Below are positions 34,512 through 46,420 of a stretch of 64,000 nt of DNA, piece by piece. The position numbers and the translations under genes were made by a program. Under the pieces are notes generated by a model, which saw only the letters and a program-made list of their open reading frames with translations, was not told the DNA's origin and did no database searches. Location of the stretch: NCBI GenBank assembly GCA_019671005.1, contig CM033718.1, positions 19,100,014 to 19,164,013 on the forward strand. The letters are read 5' to 3'. The DNA comes from Hibiscus mutabilis (taxonomy: Eukaryota; Streptophyta; Magnoliopsida; Malvales; Malvaceae). Each line of letters opens with the position of its first letter. Within the stretch, counting starts at the first letter, position 1.

Positions 34512-34695
34512 ATGTTTTTTTTCTATTTTGGTCACCAAACTATTTCAATTTTCATTTTTTTTATGCATTTTTTAACAGCGGATGTCCAAATGAGAAAAAA
34601 AAACATAACATTAATGACTATTTTGTAAAAAATAATAGTTTAGTGACCAAAATGAAAAGGCAAGAATAGTTTAGTGACCTATGGTGATGTTTACC
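34512..34695. repeat. Short foldback fragment ending TTTACCC
   Basis: Inverted pair: TTTTGGTCACCAAACTATTT near 34530 and AATAGTTTAGTGACCAAAAT near 34630. The right end GTTTACCC matches the termini of the larger foldback family. The left end is lost. Confidence 0.6.
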
Positions 34696-35144
34696 CTTAA
34701 ATTTTCTTCCTGAAACTTATGGATTACCTCTCATCATTTATCACACTATCAGACCCTTTAAGCATAACATAAATCTTCTACCCTTTTATGGCGCCTTTAT
34801 TTATATCCTACATTAAAAAATAGATTTAAGGTTTAGAGTTAATATTTAAGGTTAGAGCTTAGGGAATTATGAGTAGGATATATTTTTAGAGTTTAAAGTT
34901 CATGATTTAAAATTTAAAATTTAAGGTTAAAATTTAAAATTTAATTTTTTTTAGTATTAAGTATAGAAAGAGATACAGTAAAGTGGTAAAAGATTTTTGT
35001 CCTATTAATTGAGTTAAAGATACCTCTATAGGAGTTGAAGGTGTTTCCATGAGTTACAAATTTCCTTTTATTTTCTTATTTTTGAAATAAAACGGATAGG
35101 AAAGTACAGCCATAGAAGAAAAATAGAAGAGAAGAAGAAAAAAT
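34696..35144. other. Intergenic, nothing recognised
   Basis: A+T-rich with a run of TTAAGGTTTAGAG-like words at 34830-34950, no gene. Confidence 0.4.
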
Positions 35145-35825
35145 AGGTCTTTAAATTATATTTTGGGCTAAATAGGTACCTAAGTTTTTTTTCGTAACCC
35201 ATTTAAGCTTTTTTCATGACAGACGTTATTTTTTTAGTTATCCAATGAAATACGAAAAGGTGGCATAATTTTTTATTTTCTGAAATTAAAATCCAAAATG
35301 AGAAAAATAAAATAATTTTAATTAATCCAACGATCTTTAATTTCTCTAAAAATCCCAATTCCAAACTCTAAATCCATGAATTCCTCACTCCGGCCATCGA
35401 TTTAACCACTACTGACCACCCTTGTCTTCATCAGACCCCACTATTGAAAACCCCATCATCTCATCGTCAAAAGTTGATAAATGAACCATCGATGAACACC
35501 CAATAATGAAGAAAAAAGATGTTGATTAAGTTCCCACCGACATATAGAGGAAGACGGATGTCGAACGGCGAACCATGGACTTATAGGGAATGAAGGAGAT
35601 GTAATTTGAAGGTTTGATTTAAATAAATTCATACTTTTAAAGAAATTCAAAAATTAAAATATAAAAAAAACATGCCACATGACATTGTATGAAAAATATT
35701 TTAACGCCATTGACGAAAAACTTTAAATGGGTCATGAAAAAACATTAGGCACTTATTTAATTTAAAATATAGTTCAGACATTTATTTTTAAAAATATATA
35801 ATTTAAACACTTATTTAACTGTTAA
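35145..35825. mobile_element. Foldback MITE, about 0.68 kb
   Basis: Left arm AAATAGGTACCTAAGTTTTT and CGTAACCCATTTAAGCTTTT (about 35168-35215). Right arm is the reverse (ACTTTAAATGGGTCATGAAA, ATTAGGCACTTATTTAA, about 35720-35765). Centre has no coding capacity; short frames near 35456-35650 are not supported. Confidence 0.6.
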
Positions 35826-36645
35826 ATTTTTTGAAAAAAAAATTGCAAAACACTAGAGTTTTCTATTTTTTTTTAAGTTTAGTGCGATAAAACCCACATG
35901 TAGATTTAGAAACAAAATTTTATATAAAGTGGTAAAGATTAAGTTCTTGTTTTGCAAATTATTTCAGGTATCGGAACAGTTAACAAAGTCAATGCTCTCA
36001 TCCAATCAAAATCTCCAAAACTTTTGGCTGCTTAATCACTAGTTAAATGTCATGCCAACATGTCAAGTTAGCCGAAACAAAAAAAATTAAAAGCAAACGA
36101 CTATGCAATATTTTTAATTATTTGATTAATAAATTGGGCAAATATTTGATACATTATTAGGGTAATAAAATTTGTATGTTTTTAAGTTAAATTTTAAAAT
36201 TTAAATTTCTAACTTTAAAACTCTAACTTTGAACTTTAAATTCCAAGCCCCTAACTTCTAATTCTTAAATTAAAGCCTTAAATTCTTAGATATGACCGTT
36301 TGTAGAAACTTTATTTTTTACTGTCAATATATAAAATAATAATCAAAATAAATTTAATATTAATATTATATAAGTCAATTATTAATGCATACGCCACTGA
36401 TTATAAAATTAAACAGGGTTTTTCATTGACCATACTATGCTTTTAATATTATCCTTTCCTAATCACCAAAGCCTAAAACTAAAGCCTCCTTTTGTTTTCA
36501 ATTTACAGCATTGAAAATACCAAATTACCGACGTTTAAATTATTCAGATTCACATTTTTCTCCTTATATATTACCATCATATTCAACACATTTTTTGCCA
36601 TAATAATATATTTCTCACTAAACAAAACCGAAAATCTCTTTTTGT
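35826..36645. other. Intergenic and putative 5' flank of the ProDH pseudogene
   Basis: A+T-rich. TAAATTC-type words run at 36180-36290. No clear promoter element; TTATATATTA at 36565 could act as a TATA box. Confidence 0.4.
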
Positions 36646-38454
36646 ATGTCTCTCCCTTCTATGGCAACAAGATTTCTCTTGTCACCGAAGCTCCTCAAGA
36701 ACCTCCGCTCCTTCATCAGGTTCAGGCCTCTCAACTCCGTCACCTTATCGTCCTCCGCCGCTGTTTCTCCCCTCAATTTCGACGACAAATCTGATCTTTC
36801 CACCGTCGAGAAACACCACCCAATAACAACAACAACAACAACCCCTCTTGACTTTGATGACCATCAAAAGCTTTTTGCTTCAGTTTCGACGTTGAAGCTT
36901 TTACGTTCATCGGTCAATCTCGGGTTGGTTTCCAATGAGACCTTCGTCGATTTCGGCATGTGGGTTATGAATTCCCGCTTCATTGAAACACCTTTGCTGC
37001 GTTATATCATATTGAAAACTGTAAAACATACTTTCTTTCAACAATTTTGCGCCGGCGAAACCCCGGAGGAGGCCGCCGAGTGTCTGACGAAAATCCAGGA
37101 CGACAGTTTGAGAAGCATGCTGGTTTATGCGGTCGAACACACGAGCGATAACCCGGTTGTGATCGGAATTTGGATGGTCTTTTACAAAGTGTTGAATTCG
37201 CCAAGTCGCTTCCACTTTCATCTGTAAGTTCTCTTAAAGATTTCTTCATTGAACTTTCATTTATTTATTGTCCCAAGTTTAAGACGATGAACATCATGTA
37301 ACAAGTGATTAATTTTATATACTATAATTAAACTCAACGAATGGTTCTGATGGTAAAAGATGATATGTTCTATCTAAATGATCTGAATTTGAAGTGTTTA
37401 ATCTACAAATTTATTCATAGTTAAAACAAAAATATAGTTACTATCATATAAGTAAAAAATTATATGGTGAAATCAAATTGTTTTTTCTACATTTGATGTC
37501 GAAATAAATAAAGTAAATTAATGACAATGTTAGTGGAAAAAACTGTTTAAAAGCCAATTTAAGCTTCTAAAATAGAAATTTATAGTAATAGCTAAATCAG
37601 AAAATCAATTTATAGTTACGATTTCTAACTGAAGAATTTTAATGTGGCGAAGACCGCGGCGAGTCTGGGGATTCCGATGGGGTTTAAGCTCGTGAGAGGC
37701 ACTTATATGTCGAGTGAAACCAAGTTGGCTTCCCCCTTAGGGTTCGACTCGCCGGTTCACAACGACATCCATGACACCCATGCTTGCTTCAATGATTGTG
37801 CTTTGTTTATGCTCGAGAAAATCGCAGATGGATACGGCGGACTCGTTCTTGCAACTCATAATCTTGAGTCAGGTACGGTATTAAACAGCGGGAAAAAAAA
37901 CTTTTATTCGTAGGGAGATTCGGAGACAATGCGTTTCACGACGAACTGAAAATATGGATGAAATGAAACACGGAGATTGGCAGCATCGAAAGCACGAAAT
38001 CTAGGGATTCAGAAGGGGAATGGAAAGCTTGAGTTTGCACAGTTATATGGAATGTCCGACGCGTTGTCGTTTGGATTGAGAAACGCAGGGTTCCAAGTTA
38101 GCAAATATGTAACCTATGGACCCATGGACATGGTAATGCCATACCTTTTAAGGAGAGCTGAAGAGAATAGAGGACTATTGTCTACTTCAAGTCTCGATAG
38201 ATTGCTTATGGGGTATAGTAATTAAGCTTTTTAATCCACATGATTTTTCTCGTTTCGACTCGATCTAATCAACGTGTATTAAAAATTTTAGAACTTAGTT
38301 TGGTCTAAGTCATGAATACATTTAGATACGGATTACTCATTTGATTTATCGGAATCTACGTTCGTGTAGGAAGGAGTTGAGGAGAAGATTAAAGAGCCTG
38401 CAATTTGCCAAGTCGGGGATGGCAGCTCTTGCAGGTAGCATGAGGACTCCATAA
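36646..38454 (+). pseudogene. ProDH: Proline dehydrogenase (mitochondrial) pseudogene
   Basis: Proline dehydrogenase oxidises proline to pyrroline-5-carboxylate on the inner mitochondrial membrane using FAD. Family start is probably the second ATG (36661, MATRF), giving an Arg/Ser-rich targeting peptide. Exon 1 (to 37223, donor GTAAGT) carries VDFGMWVMNSR, FCAGETPEEAAE and LVYAVEHTSDN. A 1-base shift near 37152 is needed to read on as GCDRNLDGL. The middle of the TIM barrel (about 200 residues) is absent: 37224-37640 looks like intron. Exon-like 37644-37872 (GIPMGFKLVRGTYMSSETKL, ATHNLESG) and 37976-38212 (LEFAQLYGMSDALSFGLR, MPYLLRRAEENRG) follow. Then intron 38213-38369 and last exon 38370-38454 (KELRRRLKSLQFAKSG). 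The 37872/37976 junction is one base out of phase. A broken copy, not a working enzyme. Confidence 0.85.
36824..36843 (+). repeat. (ACA)n microsatellite in ProDH exon 1
   Basis: ACA repeats encoding a short run of threonines between the targeting peptide and the enzyme core. Confidence 0.8.
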
Positions 38455-38671
38455 AAATGCTTTCGTTGCGGATGGCAATTTTTGCCAATAATGTAGAAAG
38501 TGAACATTAACAATTATGGTAACATTGGCCCATTTCAATTCATATATTTGCATTAGAAATTGATTTATATAACAAATAAGTAATTAAAGTATACCGACTT
38601 TTTCATTTAGGTACCTATAGTATTTTTTATCAAAATAATTACCTAAAGTATATTTTTTGTTTAAAATAGGT
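38455..38671. other. 3' flank of the ProDH pseudogene
   Basis: 38565-38671 has repeated AGGTACCTA..AGTATTTTTTATCAAAATA words, resumed at 39387 after the hAT-like insert. Confidence 0.5.
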
Positions 38672-38679
38672 ACTTAAAG

Positions 38680-39386
38680 TTAAACCTAGCAAACTTGACC
38701 TGAGACCTAAACCTATTTACCTGACTCGAGACTCGATATAGACTAGAATATGACGGTCTAAACTTGACTTGAACCCGAAGCAAACCGAACCAAATTTTAG
38801 TTCAACCAAAAGTCAACCCTAACCAAATGTAATTGAAACCGAAAATAACCATAACCAAAAGCAACTCGAACCGAAAGAAACTGAAACCGACAATCAACTC
38901 AAACCAAAAGCAACCCTAATCGAAAATCAACCAAAACCGAAAGCAACCGGAACTGAAAATCAACATGCACCGAAAGCAACCCGAATTTAATTTACTCAAA
39001 TATGTATGTTTTATTCTCCTTCTATATCAGATTACTAATTAACAACCCCTTTAGTAATAGTTTAATATCATCTTTTCTCCTTTAAAAGATCATCTTCAAA
39101 TATTGACTCAAATTGAAAACTGCTTGATTCGGTATTGACCCAACATGAAGAAGCAATCGATCCAATATTGAATCGAACCGAAAATCGACCGATCTGATGT
39201 TAATCTGACTCGAAAATGTAACCGATTTGATATTGACTTGACCCGAAAATCAGCCGAACCGATATTGACCCAATCTGATACTCGACCCGACCCAGAATAA
39301 CATAGACCCGAACAAAATTCGAATCATGCCCAAATGGAACCTAAACCGAAAATTAACCCGATCCAAACAACCTGATTGCCACCTCT
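38680..39386. mobile_element. Degenerate hAT-like element made of AACCGAAA-type repeats
   Basis: 8-bp near-duplication ACTTAAAG (38672-38679) and ACCTAAAG (39387-39394). Weak inverted ends (AACCTAGCAAAC; other strand AGAGGTGGCAATC). The body is a long run of AACCGAAA, AACCCGA and GACCCGA words. No coding capacity. The sequence on both sides is similar, so duplication by another route is possible. Confidence 0.5.
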
Positions 39387-39394
39387 ACCTAAAG

Positions 39395-40204
39395 TATAGT
39401 TTTGGTCAAAATAAGTACCTAAAATATTTTTTGTCAAAATAGGTACTACCTAAAATATTTTTTATCTAAAATAAAATCCAAATGTCTTAAGGTGAATATT
39501 ATCATTTTTTTTTCTATTGGGAGTTGGACTACTTATTGGACTGATTGAGACTCGATTATTGTATCCTAATTCATATGCACCTGAATGTAAGAATAAGAGG
39601 TCTTATGGACCTGCCCACATTCATTGAATCGGGTCCTGAAAATTTCATAAAGTTCAAGTTAGAATCAATTTGCTTTTCAATACTAAAAATTGTAAACTAC
39701 ACGGGTAGTCTTTAAATTTTTAGGACACTTACGGAACTTTTAAAACTTACAATATTAAAAAGTGTCTTAATTTTTTTGGGTAAACTACATTGAAGGTCAC
39801 TCAATTATTAGTAAGGTTACATTTGGTCATATAATTGTTAAAAGTTACAATTGGGTTACTCAATTAAAGTTTTAATTACAATCGGGTCACTCCTCCATTA
39901 AAATAAAAATGGACTTCCAAAACAGTTTGGTATAATGACAATTTTAATCCTCAAAACTTATATATTATACCAATTTAGTCTTATTTCAAAATAATTCAAT
40001 AATTTAACCCTTCCTATTTAAAAAGATATCAATTTAATCAATTTTCTTCTCCCAAATTACATGTTCTTCACCGCTTATCATCATTCCTACTTGGGTACTC
40101 GCGGTAACACGTGTTGGATTATTAAAATTGTTAGATTATTTAAAATTAGGATCAAATTATTAGAATGTATAAATTTTGAGGACTAAATATATTATGATAC
40201 CAAT
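39395..40204. other. Intergenic with an outer foldback-type end
   Basis: GGGTAAACTACATTG at 39777 is the terminus type of the foldback family, and GTAGTTTACCC ends at 41521 on the other side of FB1. The sequences next to these ends do not pair well, and I see no target duplication, so they may be two separate relics. Confidence 0.4.
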
Positions 40205-40213
40205 TTAATAAAA

Positions 40214-41368
40214 GGGTAAACTATGTAATGGTCACCAAACTTTTAGGGCAGATTCATTTTGGTCACCGTACTTTTAAAATATTTGATAAGGTCACCCAAC
40301 TTTTAATTCGATTTCGATATAGTCACCAAATTTTTAGTTCCCCTCTTGTTATCTTCCGTTAAAAGGTAATGCTAGTTTTCTTTTTTCCTTAATAAAAAAT
40401 GGGTAAACTACATCAATCATCACTTAACTTTCTTCTCATTCCTATTTTGGTCACTAGAGTTTAAAAAATTTCAATTTAATAACTTAACTTTCAAATTGAT
40501 TCTAGAAATGAGTTTTTTACTTTGTTTATTAAAATATGACAATATGTTAAATTTAATAATTCTTCGGTTGTGATAAAAGTGTAAAAACAACTAGAAAGTC
40601 AAAAATTAAAAGTTCACACCTATTAATACTACCTAGAGCCATAACTTTTTTAAAAAAATAAGAAGGGTATCAAAATTACTAGACTATAAGATATTGTATT
40701 GCATAAATTTTAGAAAAATTGTATATAATAGATCAGATCGGTTAATCAATTTTGCTTAAAATTGTGAACCGTAATCGAATCGAAATAATTTATTTTAAAA
40801 AATTATACCGAAATCGGGCTCGATTAATCCTTAAAAATTATTTTGGTTAATTGCTAAATTCAGATTATTTAATTCTCGATCTTATATTGTACCAATTAAA
40901 TCGGATAATTGATTGATCGGTTAATTAGAATATTTGATTCGAGCAATAATTTTTTTTTACTTTGTTTATTAAAATATCAAAATGATAATATGGTAAATTT
41001 AATAAGCAAAGTAAAAAAAAAATCATTACCCGAATTTTTTTAAGGATTAATCGAATTTTCTATTTGTAGAATCGTGTCATTTGAGAGTGGCCAAAATATG
41101 ACAATTCGAAAGTTGAGTTATTAAATTGAAAATTGTTAAACTCTAGTGACCAAAATAGGAGTGAAAAGAAAGGTGAGTGATGATTAATTAGTTTATCCAT
41201 TTTTATTAAGGAAAAATGAAAACCAACATCAACTTCTAACTGAACGTAAAGGGAGGGATTGTATCGAAATTGAACTAAAAGTTAGGTGACCTTATCGAAT
41301 ATTTTAAACGTACAGTGATCAAATTGAATCCGTCCTAAAAGTTCGGTGACCATTTATGTAGTTTACCC
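40214..41368. mobile_element. FB1: Mutator-like foldback element
   Basis: Long inverted arms: GGGTAAACTATGTAATGGTC at 40214 and, from 41368 on the other strand, GGGTAAACTACATAAATGGT. Pairing continues for about 340 bp or more on each side. 9-bp target duplication TTAATAAAA (40205-40213) and CTAATAAAA (41369-41377), one mismatch; 9 bp is typical of Mutator-like elements. Each arm contains a second GGGTAAAC-type motif (40397; other strand 41200), as if one foldback sits inside another. Centre has no coding capacity. Confidence 0.8.
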
Positions 41369-41377
41369 CTAATAAAA

Positions 41378-41687
41378 ATGATGTAAACAATTTCATTATC
41401 AATTTAACGACGTGACTCTAGATACAATTTTATAAAGTTAATGACTAAATTTATAGGAATTTAGTTTGGTGACGAAAATAGAAGCAACTTCAAAGTCTGA
41501 TGTCTAATGGGTAGTTTACCCTTTTATTTTCTAACTCAGAAAATAATTGTCTCCAATTGAGTTATTGGTATTGCAGCTCCCCATAATGAATCGACCTTTA
41601 CCATAATTGATCTTTTACTAAAACCAGTAATTATTTTTTTATTTTACCCGCAAATTTTATTTAAAATATTTTCAATTAAAAGATGTA
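41378..41687. other. Intergenic, foldback-type end at 41521
   Basis: Ends of TGACGAAAATAGAAGC...GTAGTTTACCC type; no gene. Confidence 0.4.
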
Positions 41688-42224
41688 GGGAAAACTACAC
41701 GGTGGTCACTCAACTATCACCCTTTTCATATTTTGGTCATCCAACTAATTTTTTCGTCAAAATGATCACTAACGTTACGTTTCGTTCCTGTTTTGTCCCC
41801 GACCGTTAAAAAATTAACGGTGATGCTGACATGGATTTTTTAAATATTTTTTAAATATATTTTTAATCATTTCTCTCTCCTTCATTCATTATTTTTATTT
41901 AATTTATTTGACCAATTAGGTGGTGACATGTCACCACGTGATTGAATAAAGAAATTCAAAGGAAAATAGTAAAAGAGTGATGCTCGTTAGGAAGGAAAGG
42001 AATAAGAGGGATTAAATCAATCTTAATTAAATTGAAGATTAGTGTTAAATCGTTGTTGTTTGTTACGTAACCACTACATGATCCACAATTCCAAGAGCTT
42101 GGGCTTTTATTGCTGACATAAAAACATCTATTTTCATGTCTTCGGATACAACCCATAGGGGTTTGCCCGTTATTTGTACATAAACCCTTATGATGCTCCC
42201 GCGAAGTTAAAATTGCAGCTAGTG

Positions 42225-42281
42225 GGTTTCAAACCCCCAACCACTTGCATTATAAAGCCATATGTTTACCAACAGAACTAA
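42225..42281 (-). other. tRNA-like block, FB2 left arm
   Basis: - strand reads TTAGTTCTGTTGGTAA (A-box-like, 42281-42266) and, 57 bp from its start, GGTTTGAAACC (B-box-like, 42235-42225). It points outward to the left end. Not a functional tRNA by eye. Confidence 0.6.
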
Positions 42282-42518
42282 GCCCAAAATCTACTCCAAT
42301 TTCACTAATACATGTATTTAAGGTATAAATATTTACTAACATTTGGTGGGTTTAAGGAGATGAGGAGGAAAGCGGGGGAAGTGTTTGATAAAGGAAAGGG
42401 TGTATTCGATGACGGTGGTTTCGAATATATGTTTTATTTTGTGTTGTTGGTAAATATTTATACCTTAAATAAATGTATTAGTGAAAAAGTAGATTCTAGG
42501 CTTAGTTCTGTTGGTAAG

Positions 42519-43044
42519 TGTCACGTCCGTAGAACTTCGCTACTTGGAACGTGTAGCCTTAGACGACTTCGGATGCTGGTGCGACTAAGTAAGCCTGAAA
42601 CCGATCAAGCAAAAGTGCTTAGATCCTTGTGGAAACAAAAAGAACAACGAACAGAAATGACACACAAAGGAAAACGAGAGTGTTGACTGAATGACAATGT
42701 ATTCCTAAAAAATAAAGTGTGTAAATGAGGTGGGGGCAAGCCTCTATTTATAGTTGATGCCCCTACATCCAACGGTTAAATTTAAATTATATCAACAGTC
42801 CAGATCACTCTAAATCTACTAAGATCCCTCAAATTAAGGAAGATCGTGAATTATAAATTTAAATAAAGAAAATTAATATTTACATGATTGGTTTTCTCGA
42901 AGGACTTGGCTAGCTCGGATTGGGCCAACTCAGGCCGGATTGGACAGGCCCAAGATAGTGCAAATAGCCACCTAGGTAGCCTGGTTCGCACTGGTTGCAC
43001 CTTGCTTCTTGCTGATCTCGGTCGCTGGTCCGCGATCCGTGATA
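42519..43044 (-). repeat. gypsy-D 3' LTR (left)
   Basis: + strand starts TGTCACGTCCGTAG and ends ATCCGTGATA. The purine tract on the - strand (AGTGGGGGAGAA, 43045-43056) is directly next to it. Confidence 0.85.
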
Positions 43045-43720
43045 TTCTCCCCCACTAGATCTAGCAACACCCTCTTCGCGCGGCTAGAATGATACTAGTC
43101 CACTTGGTCTCTAAACTGTCAAATGGCCTTGGTTGGTTCCCAACTCCCTTCACTATTGAGAAGTCCCTTCCACTGAACAAAGTACTCATGCCTCGACCGG
43201 TAACTCGATCATTGAATGACTCTTTCTGCTTGGATCTCTTGAACTTTGTTCTCATAAGAGACCTTCACTCAGACTAGTGCTCGATGTAACTTGCCTCGAT
43301 CTGGATCATCCTAATGGTACAGTTTAAGTAAACTGACATGGAACACTGGATAAGCTCAGATGGTTGACAGAAACTCTAATCTGTAGGACAAGATCCCGGT
43401 CATTTTGGCAAGGACAAGGTCACCAACTTAGAAATTCACGTCACTGCGCTTTCGATCCGCCCATGTCTTAGTCTGTTTTCCCCGCCTTGTGTAAACAAGC
43501 TTGGGCTAAGTCATGATGTTCTTGCCACTCCTTGGCAAACTTGTGTGTTGTTAGATTAGACCCTTTATACTTGGCAACATAGTTAGTAAATACCACAAAC
43601 CTGGACCCAAGTATGTGGTGCATCCAAGTGTGCAAACAGTGCACTACCGTTGTTATTTCTTTCTTATAGATCGTGTACTTCTTCTCACTCTCATTGAGCT
43701 TCCGGCTTTCAAAGGTAACC
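43045..43720 (-). pseudogene. gypsy-D pol 3' remnant after RNase H
   Basis: - strand holds scattered pieces after RNase H (for example FVVFTNYVA, and KEWQEHHDLAQ at about 43550). No integrase HHCC or DDE core is visible, so it is deleted. Purine tract at its left end. Confidence 0.5.
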
Positions 43721-44649
43721 AGATGTCAGTCTTGCATCAAGACCCCACCAATGGAAATATCAGATACATCAGTGTAGACTTCAAATGGCTTGGTATGATC
43801 TGGCAACACCAGTTCACTCACCATGGCTTTCTTAAGTTCTTCGAAGGCATTCTGACAAACAATGTCCCAATCCCATACCTTTTCCTTCTTCAATAACTCA
43901 GTCGAGGGTGCAGTTATCTTTGAGTAGCCCTTAACGAACCTCATGTAATAATTAGCAAGCCCAATGAATGATCGCAGCTTGGTCACCTTAGTTGGTGGCT
44001 TCCACTCATCAATTACTCAAACTTTGGCTCCATCCATTCGAATTTTGCCACCACCAACAACATGACCTAGGAAAGAAGCCTCCTCTTGGGCAAACAAGCA
44101 CTTCTCTTTTTTGACATAAAGCTCGTTATGTAGCAAGACTTCAAACACCTTGTTCATAAGAGTGCAGAAAGTGGCAGGAGCATTCGTGAGGCCGGAAGGC
44201 ATTACTAGGAACTCATATGAACCATAGCGCGTAATACAAGCAGTCTTTGGCTCATCCCCTACAGCGATTTTGACTTAGTAATATCCGGACCTCAAATCTA
44301 ACTTGGTGAACCACCTTGCACCACCAAGTTGTTCGAACAAATCTGTAATTAATGGGATCAAATACTTATTCTTCATAGTGAGCTTGTTCAAAGCCCGATG
44401 ATCAATGCACATTTGAAGCGATCCATCATGCTTTCTTTGAAACAACACTAGAGCATCGTATGGTGCCTTGGATGGTCGGATATACCCTATTTCTAAGAGT
44501 TTTTTCAACTGTCTGTGTAACTCCTCTAACTCAGGCGGAGTCATTCGATAAGGAGTCTTGGCTGGTGGCTTCGCATTGGGCACGAGTTCAATTATGTGGT
44601 CCACATCCCTCTTCGGTGGCAGATTCTTTAGCAACTCGGTAGGCATCAC
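43720..44649 (-). pseudogene. gypsy-D reverse transcriptase and RNase H, catalytic motif deleted
   Basis: - strand from 44649: LPPKRDVDHIIELVPNAKPP, the RT N-terminus; HDGSLQMCIDHRALNKLTMK; LFEQLGGARWFTKLDLRSGYY. A stop lies near 44275; then MPSGLTNAPATFCTLMNKVF. After this the frame jumps from NKVFEVLL to HNELYVKKEKCLFAQ. The segment that normally holds the catalytic Y-x-D-D (about 40-45 residues) is missing. RNase H start follows (SFIGLANYYMRFVKGYS, PFEVYTDVSDISIGGVL). The RT cannot be active. Confidence 0.8.
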
Positions 44650-44829
44650 ATCTTAGAGTTATGCCAATAACCGTCCCACCTCATCAGGGACCTTCTCTAT
44701 CATGGTAGGCTCATCTTCCACCAATTCTGCTAGAAAGGTAGGTTCTTCCTTGCGCACCACCTTAGTGAATTGTATCGATAAAAACATCTTAGCCTCAACT
44801 CTATTTTTTCGGCTTACTGGAACAATGCA

Positions 44830-45171
44830 CTAGTGCTTCGGGTCAAATATGCATAAACAGTCGGCAAAAGGGATAAGAAATGCATTAATCTGGTCAAGAA
44901 AGCTAAGCCCAATAATAAATTTAAAATCATCAAATGGGATTACCTTGATGGTTTCCTTACCGATCCAACCTCTAATGTCTAGCTTGACTCCTTTTGCTAG
45001 CTCTACAATCGGAGCCACTTTGGAATTCACGATCTTGATGAACCCATTTATCTTTTTAACACAAAGGCCAAGTCTCTTTGCTGCTTGTTCAGACATGAAC
45101 AACTTTGAGGCACCAGTGTCAACTAGTGCGTTCATCTTCTGGCCAGCTACGATGATGTCTACAAACATCAA
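44830..45171 (-). pseudogene. gypsy-D aspartic protease
   Basis: Retropepsin-like: FVDIIVAGQKMNALVDTGAS has the catalytic D-T-G near residue 19. Hydrophobic flap-like part VKLDIRGWIG and IIGLSFLDQINAFLIP follow, with the ILG/IIG second-half motif. It reads as one open frame of 114 codons. It is part of the gag-pol frame of a dead element, but this domain is intact by eye. Confidence 0.8.
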
Positions 45172-45200
45172 CCCATTCTTATTGTTGCCCTTCTTGACAT

Positions 45201-46330
45201 CTATGGAACTAAGGATGGAGCCAAGCTTAAGAGTCTCCCTCTCTTCAGCATCTTTCTCTTGGATGGCATCAACTTTCTTATTCTACGGACAGTTCTTCGC
45301 CAAGTGTTTTCCTCTACAAGTGTAACATTTGAAAGGTTTATTGTTCCTTTCATTGTTTCTTTCCCATGGCATGTGAATCTTCCCATGGGGTGGTCTTCTA
45401 TTTTCACATGAAGGCTTCTGGACCCGTTCTTGGTTGTTTTGTCCTTGTCTCATCCCTAATTGCCCTTGAATTTTGACTTTGGTTTGGATGGCTCGGACTT
45501 TTTGTTCTCAAATTTAGCTATGTCTTCGGCTACGGACACGGCTTTTGAAAGTTCTTTGACCCTCATCCACTTCAACTTCATCTTGTCCTACTTTTAAAGT
45601 TTATTCATGAAGTCTAAGTAGCCTTCATCTTCACTCAAACTCGGTAGTTGGAGCTTAAATTTAGTGAACTTTTTTACATACTCTAGGATTTTCTCGTTAC
45701 TTAAGTTGGCGCATTTGCGACTATGCCTCTTGTTGAGCATTCTTTTGATAGAAGTGCTCTTTAAATGAGAAATGTAAGTCTTTTCATGTCTTGAATGGAG
45801 CGTCAATGTCATCCTCCTTGAAACATCTTTGTCGCCACCATAAAAGAGCGACATCAATAAGATAAACAGAAACAATGTTTACCTTAGTTGTATCATCATC
45901 GATACCCGTGATACGAAAGTATTGTTCAAGGCCCCAGATGAAATTGTCTACATCTTGGGATGCCCTCGACCCATTGAACTTGTTAGGCTATGGTACGTCG
46001 ATCTTCGGCTTGGGTGCCCCTAGTTCGGCAAGCATTCCACTCTTCATTGTTGGTTGGTAAATGCGTAGCTCACTTTTGAGCTCTTTCATTTCCTCTTTCA
46101 TAGAGGCTATCTCGGCTTCAAAAGAATTATCTTGATTATCCAGCTTCTCATACAACTCATCGAGAAGGTTCTCAACCTCTTCTTTGATTTCCCCCCCAAG
46201 GGATTCAATCATGTCGGTGCGTAACTCTTCATATTGGGCCATCTTGACTTCCTTCATGGAATCTTCAAGTTTAGCAACCCTCATGTCCAAGGCTGTGACA
46301 AGGTCCCTTGAACTATCTATCTTCTTCCCA
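45201..46330 (-). pseudogene. gypsy-D gag
   Basis: - strand from about 46330: a coiled-coil N-terminus rich in Glu/Leu (EEVENLLDELYEKLDNQ, EEMKELKSEL, 46290-45990). Then the gag core in shifting frames (RASQDVDNFIWGLEQYF-like near 45960-45900; FKEHF-type text; KILEYVKKFTKFKLQLPSL, 45700-45630). A CCHC zinc knuckle (CYTCRGKHLAKNC) is readable at about 45330-45290. Frames break near 45875, 45590 and 45480. Confidence 0.75.
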
Positions 46331-46408
46331 ATAGCGGTAAGAGTCTCTCAGTCGGTTGTTGAGAGCTTGTTGTTCTTTTGTAGGGCCATTTCTTCCAATC
46401 AAACAAGT

Positions 46409-46418
46409 TTTGATACCA
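46409..46418 (-). other. gypsy-D primer binding site (initiator tRNA-Met type)
   Basis: - strand TGGTATCAAA, two bases inside the LTR end; matches the start of the TGGTATCAGAGC primer site. Confidence 0.75.
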
Positions 46419-46420
46419 TT

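Noticed and set aside
42225..42281. A genuine tRNA gene
   Set aside because: A and B boxes are similar but I could not fold a proper acceptor stem, and the block is mirrored in the other arm, so it is called tRNA-like only.
42312..42686. 124-residue + strand frame
   Set aside because: Crosses from the FB2 loop into the gypsy-D LTR, so it is a chance frame.
44849..45325. 158-residue + strand frame
   Set aside because: Shadow of the gypsy-D protease and gag on the - strand.
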